Assembly: GCA_945866305.1 (NCBI GenBank)
Contig: CAMBGS010000005.1
Location: 1 to 44,507 of the forward strand
Direction of reading: 5' to 3'
DNA length: 44,507 nucleotides
DNA from: Bifidobacterium breve
Lineage (GTDB): Bacteria; Actinomycetota; Actinomycetes; Nanopelagicales; Nanopelagicaceae
Translations under genes and position numbers: made by a program
Shown here: positions 1 through 7,745 of the stretch, piece after piece
How the letters are laid out: every line of letters begins with the position of its first letter
Numbering within the stretch: the first letter of the stretch is position 1
The notes under the pieces: generated by a model
Seen by the model: the letters and a program-made list of their open reading frames with translations, nothing else
What the model was told of the DNA's origin: nothing
The model's database searches: none

Positions 1-560
1 CCGAGGAGAGTGAATTCGCTCTTACACATGAGTGATTGTCGGAGCATTTCTTTTCGCAATTCGAGATTTGAAGCCCAGACCATAGTGATACTTGGAATGA
101 AGTGCATACTGCGTCCACCGCTGTGCATGTCGATTACCGAATCACAGGTAGGGAATAAGTCATTTGATAGGAAATATGCGAACTTTTCTGCAATTGTTCC
201 ATCTACTTTTCCAGGAAAAACACGATTGAAATTTTGTCCATTTGGCCAAAGACGTGTACCAGCCGCAGATGCCAGACCAGATAACACCGGGATGATTAAA
301 ACTTCACCTTTTACATCTGCAACTTCAAGTCGACGAGCAAGATCTAAGGCTGCAATCTGTCCTTCATACTCATCACCATGATTACCTGCAAGGACCAATA
401 CTCGCGGCCCGCTGCCGTTTTTTACTGAAGTTATAGGGACGCAATGGTGGGCCCAGCCGCTGTTATTGGTCGAATCACCAATCTGAATGTAGCCGCTGCG
501 CTTTCCCACAAAATCACTTGATGTATTGAGATCAAAGGTGCAATTGGCAGTGAGTGACAT
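1..560 (-). CDS. Succinylglutamate desuccinylase/aspartoacylase (AstE/AspA, DoeB-like) family deacylase, C-terminus cut by window edge
   Basis: Reverse-strand translation from ATG at 560: MSLTANCTFDLNTSSDFVGKRSGYIQIGDST...VLVLAGNHGDEYEGQIAALDLARRL...NGQNFNRVFPGK...VIDMHSGGRSMHF; the GNHGDE and DMHSGG zinc/substrate motifs are typical. Absent from the ORF track because it runs off the edge. Confidence 0.85.
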   Translation of the reverse strand, partial: MSLTANCTFDLNTSSDFVGKRSGYIQIGDSTNNSGWAHHCVPITSVKNGSGPRVLVLAGNHGDEYEGQIAALDLARRLEVADVKGEVLIIPVLSGLASAAGTRLWPNGQNFNRVFPGKVDGTIAEKFAYFLSNDLFPTCDSVIDMHSGGRSMHFIPSITMVWASNLELRKEMLRQSLMCKSEFTLL

Positions 561-696
561 GGCTAAAGGTTAGTGAATACCTAATGAAATTAAAATACTT
601 TTTAGAATGTTTCTGTAAATCTCACATACCGCAGGGGAAATTCATTGACCTCAAATTGCGCAACTGTTAGGCTGAGATATCAGTCAATTTCGCCAT

Positions 697-719
697 ATTT
701 GAGCCTTATAGGCTCAAAT
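697..719. promoter_or_regulatory. Perfect 9-bp inverted repeat (ATTTGAGCC-TTATA-GGCTCAAAT) in the divergent intergenic region, candidate operator
   Basis: Read directly; lies about 20 bp upstream of the Rid ATG (740) and between divergent genes. Confidence 0.55.
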
Positions 720-739
720 TTCTGAATGGGAGTTTGTTA

Positions 740-1132
740 ATGGGAGAAGTCAGGCGCGTCGATGGAAATCGCCCTTGGGCACCAATTGTTGGTTATTCCA
801 GAGCGGTAAGGATTGGAAATCTCATCGAAGTTGCTGGAACAAGTTCCACCACACGAGATGGCAAAGTTATGTTTCCAAATGATGCTTACGGTCAAACGAA
901 ATATATTTTCGAAGAGATTGAAAGAGCAGTGCACGAGTTAGGTGCAACTTATAATGATGTAATTCGCACTCGTGTATACATGACCAACATTGATGATTGG
1001 CAAGGAGTTGCAAAAGCACACGGCGAATTCTTTGCCAAAATTCTTCCAACTTCCTCTTTTGTTGAAATCAGTCGACTAATGCTCCCTGAGCTTTGCATTG
1101 AAGTAGAAATGACTTTGTACTTACAAGATTAA
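740..1132 (+). CDS. Rid (YjgF/YER057c/UK114) family protein
   Basis: Family-like ...GNLIEVAGTSSTTRDGKV...AYGQTKYIFEEIERAVHELGATYNDVIRTRVYMTNIDDW...VEISRLMLPELCIEVEMTLY; GGGAG RBS upstream of ATG 740. Confidence 0.85.
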   Translation: MGEVRRVDGNRPWAPIVGYSRAVRIGNLIEVAGTSSTTRDGKVMFPNDAYGQTKYIFEEIERAVHELGATYNDVIRTRVYMTNIDDWQGVAKAHGEFFAKILPTSSFVEISRLMLPELCIEVEMTLYLQD

Positions 1133-1182
1133 TTCCTTAGTCCCATCAATTCCTATAACCTAGAATTTCAAATCGGAGAGAA

Positions 1183-1965
1183 ATGAATCGTAGAGATATT
1201 GAACATGACACAGTCGTAGTTACTGGTGGCACTAGTGGCCTCGGCTTCTCTTGCGCACAACGCGCGATGCGAGATTGGCCCGATCTACATGCGGCGCTCC
1301 TTGATATGAAAGAGGGACGCATTGAAGAGTTAGAGAAAGAATTCGGAAAAGATCGCGTTAAGTTCTTCAAGACCGATGTCACCGATTACCAATCTGTTCA
1401 AGATTCATTTAAAGGTGCCCTTGATTGGCGCGGTGGTTTCTCGGCTTTAATTGCAGCCGCGGGATATGCCACAAATAAATCAAGTATTGAAACCACTCCC
1501 GAAGAATGGCGAGCGATGATCTCTTGCCACCTAGATGGCACCTTCTTCGCAAATCAAGCCGCTGGACGTTTCTGGATAAAGAGCGGACGCCCTGGTGCAA
1601 TCGTTAACTTCTCCTCCGTTTCGCACATCTTTGGCTGGCCACGCCGCGTTTCTTACGCTGCAGCAAAGGCTGGAATCGATTCGATAACTCGCACTCTCGC
1701 TGTCGAGTGGGCCGAGTTTGGAATTCGCGTAAATGCCGTTGTTCCTGGCTACATCAATACTCCACTCCTTGAAGAGGGGTTGAGATCGGGACGAGTAGAT
1801 CCATCAATTAGAGAAATGCACGCAATGGAACGCTTTGGTGAGGCTGAAGAAATTGCCGCCGGAGTGAAGTTCTTGCTATCTAACGATGCCAGCTACATAA
1901 CTGGCGAGATGCTGACGATTGACGGTGGATTTACACCTCGCAGAATTCCGTGGAACCGTGATTGA
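1183..1965 (+). CDS. SDR family NAD(P)-dependent oxidoreductase
   Basis: VTGGTSGLGFS glycine motif, NFSSVS...YAAAK active site, C-terminal ITGEMLTIDGGF. Confidence 0.9.
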   Translation: MNRRDIEHDTVVVTGGTSGLGFSCAQRAMRDWPDLHAALLDMKEGRIEELEKEFGKDRVKFFKTDVTDYQSVQDSFKGALDWRGGFSALIAAAGYATNKSSIETTPEEWRAMISCHLDGTFFANQAAGRFWIKSGRPGAIVNFSSVSHIFGWPRRVSYAAAKAGIDSITRTLAVEWAEFGIRVNAVVPGYINTPLLEEGLRSGRVDPSIREMHAMERFGEAEEIAAGVKFLLSNDASYITGEMLTIDGGFTPRRIPWNRD

Positions 1966-3091
1966 TTCACTCGCCCAAGGAAAAGGTGCAATCCCAAAGA
2001 TAAAGAACCTTTCGGCTCGCCGAATTACTTTAAATCTTCCGGAACCAGTGGTGCTCGGCCAATATGTAATACGTTCGCGTGGATTTGCGATTGTTACTGT
2101 GGAACTAGCAGATGGAAGTAAAGGGCAAGCTTTCTCACTTGATCGCGGGACTCCCGTTGCTGACACGGTTAATACGCTAATTGCAGAGCCATATAAAGAG
2201 ATTTTTGATGGCGATCCAATAAACACCTTCGATGCAATTCTGCGAAGAATGAGCGCTCCACTTTCTTCTGGCGCATCACTGCGCGGACTTTCACTCGTTG
2301 ATATCGCAACTCACGACGCGGTTGCCCGCCATAAAGGCACAACTGTTGTAGAAAGTTTCGGAAAGAAAGAGAAAGAACATCCAAAGTGGGCAGTTGTTGG
2401 ATACCCACCATCACGCGGACCTGAAGATATTGCCTGGGAAGTTGAAGCTGCAGTTGCAGCAGGCGCAGTTGGCGTGAAGTTACCAGTCGGTGCAAGTCCA
2501 AAATTGACACGCGAGCGCATTGAAGCCGCACTAGCTACAGGTCTCTGCGCAGTCTCAACCGATCTAGCCTGGTCTTGTCGCACCGCAAAAGAGGCATACG
2601 AGATCGTAAAAGGTTTAGACCTTGCTTGGGTGGAAGATCCATTTATCCCAGGAAGCATCGCCGAATTAGTTGAACTGCGTCGCCTGCTTGATGTTCCACT
2701 TTCCAGCGGTGATGATGAAACACATCTCTATCATCCACAGGCATTTATTGAAACTGGCGCACTTGATATGTTGCGAATCGATGCAACCTGCCAAGGCGGC
2801 TTATCTCGAATGGTCTTATTAAATGATTACATGGCCAACAGCAAGTTAGCTATTTCCTGGCATGTTTATGATGCAATCCATCACCAGATTGCATCAATCA
2901 TTGACTCGCCAACATTCTCAATCGAGTACTCAGCACCAGGTGCCAGCGTTGATCCATTGGCTGAAATGATTCTAGATCGCCGTCAATCTGGTCGTACCCA
3001 CGATGGCAAAGGATTTAGATTGGCTGTCCCTGATCTTCCTGACTTATCAGATGCACTAACTGGGCCACCACGATGGGTGAGTTTGAAATAA
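1958..3091 (+). CDS. Enolase superfamily (mandelate racemase/muconate lactonizing enzyme-like) protein
   Basis: MR/MLE-like layout: GVKLPVGAS, STDLAWS, WVEDPFIPG, SSGDDETH, RIDATCQGGLSRM, SWHVYDAIHH. Likely GTG start at 1958 overlapping the preceding stop rather than the TTG at 1919. Confidence 0.8.
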   Translation: MIDSLAQGKGAIPKIKNLSARRITLNLPEPVVLGQYVIRSRGFAIVTVELADGSKGQAFSLDRGTPVADTVNTLIAEPYKEIFDGDPINTFDAILRRMSAPLSSGASLRGLSLVDIATHDAVARHKGTTVVESFGKKEKEHPKWAVVGYPPSRGPEDIAWEVEAAVAAGAVGVKLPVGASPKLTRERIEAALATGLCAVSTDLAWSCRTAKEAYEIVKGLDLAWVEDPFIPGSIAELVELRRLLDVPLSSGDDETHLYHPQAFIETGALDMLRIDATCQGGLSRMVLLNDYMANSKLAISWHVYDAIHHQIASIIDSPTFSIEYSAPGASVDPLAEMILDRRQSGRTHDGKGFRLAVPDLPDLSDALTGPPRWVSLK

Positions 3092-3118
3092 TTTAGCGAC
3101 AATCAGTAAGGAGCTCTA

Positions 3119-3880
3119 ATGGCTAGCCAAGCACCCGTCGTACTCATTACCGGAAGCGCCCACGGTATTGGCTTTGCAACCGCCCAGAAGTTCTTTGCAA
3201 ATGGTTACAACGTTGCAATCTCTGATCTCAATGAGGGCGATATCGAAACAGCCCTTAAAGAGTTAGATCCATCAGGTGATCGAAGTATCGGCGTTAAAGT
3301 TGATGTGACCTCACGGCCAGATATAGAAGCAGGCGTTGCAAAGATCATCTCTAGATTTGCTCGCCTAGATGTCCTGATAAATAACGCAGGAAATTTTCGC
3401 CAAGGTGCAACCGAGACTTACAGTGATAGCGATTGGGATCAGATCACTTCGGTTCATTTAGATGGTGCATTTAAAGCATCTCAGATCGCCTATCCGCACC
3501 TTAAGAAATCCCCCGCTGGAGCAATCGTCTCAATTTCATCTATCGCCGCGCGAGTTGGCCTGCCAAAGCGCGCTTCCTACAATGTTTCAAAGGCGGGGAT
3601 AGAAGCGCTCACTAGAACTCTTGCAGTTGAATGGGCAAGCGATGGAATTCGCGTAAATGCGGTTGCACCTGGTTTTACCGAAAGCAGAAATATGAAGGAC
3701 CTTGAGGATAAAGGCCTTACAACTCCAGCGAAATTACTTGCAGCGATTCCACTGGGACGCTTTGCCAAGATGAGTGAGCAGGCAGCGGCAATTTATTTTC
3801 TCGCGTCAATTGAAGCATCATTTATTACCGGGCAAACTCTGGTAGTCGATGGTGGCACAACCATCGATATCAGAATTTAA
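3119..3880 (+). CDS. SDR family NAD(P)-dependent oxidoreductase, paralogous to 1183-1965
   Basis: ITGSAHGIGFA, SISSIAARVG..SYNVSK, ITGQTLVVDGGT. Confidence 0.9.
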   Translation: MASQAPVVLITGSAHGIGFATAQKFFANGYNVAISDLNEGDIETALKELDPSGDRSIGVKVDVTSRPDIEAGVAKIISRFARLDVLINNAGNFRQGATETYSDSDWDQITSVHLDGAFKASQIAYPHLKKSPAGAIVSISSIAARVGLPKRASYNVSKAGIEALTRTLAVEWASDGIRVNAVAPGFTESRNMKDLEDKGLTTPAKLLAAIPLGRFAKMSEQAAAIYFLASIEASFITGQTLVVDGGTTIDIRI

Positions 3881-3898
3881 AGTTACTTCTTTAACTTT
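3879..3898. terminator. Small AT-rich hairpin (AAAGTTA-CTTCTT-TAACTTT) spanning the convergent stop codons
   Basis: 7-bp perfect stem read directly; convergent CDS ends are 2 nt apart. Confidence 0.35.
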
Positions 3899-4686
3899 GC
3901 CCTTGCCGCTTTTCCTAGTTCACCTGGAATTGATGCAAGAAGCATTTTGGTGTAATCCTCTTGCGGATCGTTAAAGACTGTATCGGTATCTCCGGATTCA
4001 ACAAAAACGCCATCTTTCATCACATATACCCGCTTTGTTAAGTAACGGATAACGCCGAGGTCGTGAGAGACCAAGACAATCGACAGGCCATCATTTAAAA
4101 GACCTAAGAAGAGTTTCAAGAGTTGTGCTTGCGCGCTCTGATCAATTGCTGATGTTGGTTCATCCGCGAGTAATACTGTTGGGTTGGCAGATAAAGCACG
4201 TGCCACGCTCACACGTTGTCGCTGACCACCAGATAATTGACGCGGACGCTTCAGAGCATCAAGCTTTCCGATTCCCATTCGTTCTAGAAGTTCCAAAGCT
4301 TTTTGCTCTGACTCGTCTTTACCAACTTTGGTATGAATTCGAACCGCCTCCGCTACCGCCGAAAGCCCATTTAATTGTGGATTTAGGCTGCCATACGGAT
4401 CTTGAAAGACCATTTGTACTTGGTTGCGATTTCCGCTTTGGAAAGATTTATTTCCCTTAAAAACATTATCGCCACGGAAACGGATTGCACCAGCTGATGG
4501 TGGTTGCAAGCCAGCCATAACTCGGGCCAGTGTAGATTTTCCAGAACCAGATTCACCTACGATGCCGATTGGCTCACCTTCGTTCAAAGTCAGAGAGCAA
4601 TTCTTCACCGCTTCAACAGCGGTTGCACCGGAGCCGAAAGTGACGCTGACATTTTCTACTTCCATCAAGATATCGCGCTTACTCAT
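3883..4686 (-). CDS. Peptide/nickel-type ABC transporter ATP-binding protein (DppF/OppF-like)
   Basis: Walker A GESGSGKST, signature LSGGQRQRVSVARAL, Walker B VLLADEPTS. Confidence 0.92.
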   Translation of the reverse strand: MSKRDILMEVENVSVTFGSGATAVEAVKNCSLTLNEGEPIGIVGESGSGKSTLARVMAGLQPPSAGAIRFRGDNVFKGNKSFQSGNRNQVQMVFQDPYGSLNPQLNGLSAVAEAVRIHTKVGKDESEQKALELLERMGIGKLDALKRPRQLSGGQRQRVSVARALSANPTVLLADEPTSAIDQSAQAQLLKLFLGLLNDGLSIVLVSHDLGVIRYLTKRVYVMKDGVFVESGDTDTVFNDPQEDYTKMLLASIPGELGKAARAKLKK

Positions 4687-5672
4687 CAGATTTTCCCAAT
4701 CTTATCGGCGTGAAGACATGCGCTTTGGTGTTCACCTTTATTACCTGACAGTGCTGGATGTTCTCCAACTAGACAGTCTTGTTGAACATAATCACAACGT
4801 TCGGCAAAGCGACATCCCGGATTCCATTGACCAACTGATGGTGGATTGCCTTTGATAGTCAAAAGTTCACCGCCCGGCTTTGCAACATCGATACGTGATG
4901 AGTTAAGAGCAACTGTGTATGGGTGGCGCGGCGTTGCCATGCTAGAGGTAGGTCCAACTTCAACTGTCGCACCAGCATGCATCACCACAATCTTGTCGCA
5001 AACTTCATCTACGAGAGCAAGATCGTGAGAGATCAGAATAATTGCAGTTCCAAGATCGCGACGAATTTCACGCAGAAGCTCCATTATCTGAGACTGCACC
5101 GTCACATCAAGACCAGTTGTTGGCTCATCTGCAATGAGTAACTTTGGTTTGCTAGCAAGTGCGCAAGCGATCATCACGCGCTGTCTCATACCGCCAGAGA
5201 GTTGATATGGATACTGCTTCATAACAGTGTCCACGCGGCGAATTTTTACAAGATCGAGAAGTTCCTTTGATCGATTCTTCATTGAACCAGTGCCTTCGAC
5301 TTGCGATAACGCTTCGGCCAGTTGCTTTTCGATAGTTAAGACCGGGTTAGGTCCAGCGAGTGCGCTCTGCGGAACATAGCCAATAACTTTTCCGCGAAGG
5401 GTCTTCCATTTCGCTTCATTTATCGTTCTTAGGTCAAGCCCTTCGAAGAGAACTTCTCCGCCAATGACCGATGCCCCACGACGTTCTAGAGTTCCGATAA
5501 TTGCCCGACAGATCATTGTCTTTCCAGAACCAGATTCACCAACGATGCCGACCATCTCGCCGTAATTCACATCAAAGTTTGCTTCACGAACAATAACGAG
5601 AGTTTCACGCTTGCGACGTTTGATACCGATTGCAACGTTATTTATATCAAGAAGTTTTACATTGGGAGTCAT
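4686..5672 (-). CDS. Peptide/nickel-type ABC transporter ATP-binding protein (DppD/OppD-like)
   Basis: GESGSGKT, LSGGMRQRVMIACAL, LLIADEPTTGLDVT, plus C-terminal oligopeptide-type CRFAERCDYVQQDC cysteine motif. Confidence 0.92.
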   Translation of the reverse strand: MTPNVKLLDINNVAIGIKRRKRETLVIVREANFDVNYGEMVGIVGESGSGKTMICRAIIGTLERRGASVIGGEVLFEGLDLRTINEAKWKTLRGKVIGYVPQSALAGPNPVLTIEKQLAEALSQVEGTGSMKNRSKELLDLVKIRRVDTVMKQYPYQLSGGMRQRVMIACALASKPKLLIADEPTTGLDVTVQSQIMELLREIRRDLGTAIILISHDLALVDEVCDKIVVMHAGATVEVGPTSSMATPRHPYTVALNSSRIDVAKPGGELLTIKGNPPSVGQWNPGCRFAERCDYVQQDCLVGEHPALSGNKGEHQSACLHADKIGKI

Positions 5673-6505
5673 TGCTGATTGCCCTCACCAATTCTCTTTG
5701 TGAGACCCTCAGAGAAGACCGCTACCGAAATTCCTGCCCAGCAGATTGCTAGACCAGGGAAGACCGCTGCCCACCAAGCAAGGGTGATGATATTTGCGCC
5801 ATCTTTAATCATTGCACCCCATTCGGCTTGTGGTGGATTAACACCAAGGCCAAGGAATGAGAGAGCTGCAACAGCGATGATTACGATAATGAAATCGCTA
5901 AGCGCGTAAGCGCGTGTTTCAGATGAAACATTTGGAATGATGTGGCGGAAGAGAATTCGAGAAGGTTTATACCCAAGTGTTCTTGCCGCTTCTACATAGC
6001 CTTGTTGGTTAACCACAACCGCTCTTGTACGTGCGATGCGTGCATATCGTGCCCAGTTAACGAGTGAGAGTGCAAGGATGATGCTTCCTAAACCTGCGCC
6101 AAGGAAGGCAACGAGTGCGATAACGAAGATCAAAAATGGGAATGCGTTGATACCGTCAATAAGTGAACCTATAAATGAATTAACTTTTCGGTTTCGCGAG
6201 ATACCAAGCAATGTGCCAATAATAGTTCCGACGGCTAGCGGGATCAATACCCCGGCAAATGCGGTTCCAATATCAATAAATACCGCATCGAAGACTCGAG
6301 CAAAGATATCGCGTCCAAGCATGTCCGTTCCAAAGTAGTTGTCGCTACTAGGTGGCATTAATTGATTTTCGCTAATTTCATTAGCATCGTACTTTCCAAA
6401 CCAAGGAATTAGCAGACCGGCAAGCAAAAGTGCGCCCATCATTCCAGCACCGATAATGACGCCCAGAGTTCCCTCTACTCTAATTTTTTTAGCTTTTTTA
6501 CTCAT
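5669..6505 (-). CDS. ABC transporter permease (DppC-like)
   Basis: NYFGTDMLGRDIFARV and EAARTLGYKPSRILFRHIIPN permease signature; 4-nt overlaps with neighbours. Confidence 0.92.
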   Translation of the reverse strand: MSKKAKKIRVEGTLGVIIGAGMMGALLLAGLLIPWFGKYDANEISENQLMPPSSDNYFGTDMLGRDIFARVFDAVFIDIGTAFAGVLIPLAVGTIIGTLLGISRNRKVNSFIGSLIDGINAFPFLIFVIALVAFLGAGLGSIILALSLVNWARYARIARTRAVVVNQQGYVEAARTLGYKPSRILFRHIIPNVSSETRAYALSDFIIVIIAVAALSFLGLGVNPPQAEWGAMIKDGANIITLAWWAAVFPGLAICWAGISVAVFSEGLTKRIGEGNQQ

Positions 6506-7521
6506 GAAAGCGTCACCCGTCGATCAAGTAAGTAACCGAGCAGATCTCCAATAAAACTGGTGAAGACAACAATTAATCCGAAGATCATTACGATCCCCTG
6601 CACAATGGCATAGTCACGAGTACTCACCGCCTCAATCAATTCTCTGCCAATTCCAGGGAGCGAGAAGATCATCTCCATAACGACGGTGCCGCCGATCATT
6701 ATGCCAACCATATAACTAACAAGGACAACTGTCGGTGCAAGTGATGGGCGAAGCATGTAGGACCAGTAAAACTTTAGCTTTCCAACGCCGCGAATAACTC
6801 CGGTTTCCACAAACTCTTCACCGAGGGTATCCATCAAAGAGCTATGGAGTACGCGAGAGAGAATTGGAACGAGTGAGAAGCAATTAACTAGGGCAGGAAG
6901 CCAGAGATATTTGAGGTTACTTGGGAAATTACCCTCATAGCCTGCCGCCGGTACCCAAGTTACTACTGTGCCGAATAGTAAAAGTCCGAGTAGGGCAAGA
7001 AAGAAGCCCGGAATCGCTAGCGAAATTGATGTTGAAGTGCGAAAAAAATAAGTAATTACTGGGCGACGGCTTAGCGCAACAGATAGTGCGATTGGAATTG
7101 AAATTATTACTGCCGCTCCCATTGAAAGGAGGATGATCATCAAAGTAACTGGAAGATGCATTGCAACGACTTCGGTCACTTCACGTTGCGAGAAGAATGA
7201 AGTGCCAAGATCGCCACTGAAGACTCCTGTGAAGTAATCGTAGAACTGGACAAAAAATGATTGATCCAGACCGTATTTCTGCTTCATCTCTGCCACTGCT
7301 TCTTCGGTGGCATCTGTTCCAAGCGCCAAGCGAATTGGATCTCCTGGGCTGAAGCGAAGCAATGAGAAGGCGATAAACATTACCCAAAATGCAACTACTA
7401 AAGAGCGAATAAATCTGCCAAAAAGTGTGCGCCGCAGCGCAATCCGATTTTTGTCGGGAACTTTCTGTTCGGCTGAAATTTCCTCAGCCGGTGCACCTGG
7501 ATTGATCGCTGATGAGGCCAT
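6502..7521 (-). CDS. ABC transporter permease (DppB-like)
   Basis: FSPGDPIRLALG N-terminal motif, RVLHSSLMDTLGEEFVETGVIRGVGKLKFYWSYMLRPSL. Confidence 0.92.
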   Translation of the reverse strand: MASSAINPGAPAEEISAEQKVPDKNRIALRRTLFGRFIRSLVVAFWVMFIAFSLLRFSPGDPIRLALGTDATEEAVAEMKQKYGLDQSFFVQFYDYFTGVFSGDLGTSFFSQREVTEVVAMHLPVTLMIILLSMGAAVIISIPIALSVALSRRPVITYFFRTSTSISLAIPGFFLALLGLLLFGTVVTWVPAAGYEGNFPSNLKYLWLPALVNCFSLVPILSRVLHSSLMDTLGEEFVETGVIRGVGKLKFYWSYMLRPSLAPTVVLVSYMVGIMIGGTVVMEMIFSLPGIGRELIEAVSTRDYAIVQGIVMIFGLIVVFTSFIGDLLGYLLDRRVTLS

Positions 7522-7522
7522 T

Positions 7523-7534
7523 GTTAACGTTTCC
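7523..7534. promoter_or_regulatory. AACGTT-centred element (GTTAACGTTTCC; minus strand GGAAACGTTAAC) just upstream of the permease ATG
   Basis: Shares AACGTTTCC with the two elements at 9364-9375 and 9396-9407. Confidence 0.4.
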
Positions 7535-7662
7535 AGTCCTTGTCACAGTTGGCCAATCGTAAGATTGGGCGGATAGTTAAATGATATGTAAAACCCTGTC
7601 TTGCGTCTATGAATTACCGCGGAAAAATTTTAAATCTATTATATTTTTAAAAATTTTGCTAA

Positions 7663-7706
7663 ATAAATCTGAGGGAAGGACCTTTCGGTCCCTCCCTCAG
7701 ATTTAT
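7663..7706 (-). terminator. 20-bp stem-loop (one mismatch) between SBP and permease genes; intercistronic attenuator/processing hairpin
   Basis: ATAAATCTGAGGGAAGGACC-TTTC-GGTCCCTCCCTCAGATTTAT read directly; followed on the minus strand by an AT-rich tract. Confidence 0.75.
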
Positions 7707-7745
7707 AACTAGCTTTTACCTACTGCTACTGCTTTTTCTCAGCGC

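Noticed and set aside
10-381. Forward ORF of 123 aa at the window start
   Set aside because: It is antisense to a convincing AstE/AspA-family CDS on the minus strand; no recognisable protein features.
4125-5141. Several + strand ORFs opposite the ABC ATPase genes (e.g. 4125-4460, 4424-4855, 4923-5141)
   Set aside because: Antisense to strongly supported coding sequence; no family signature.
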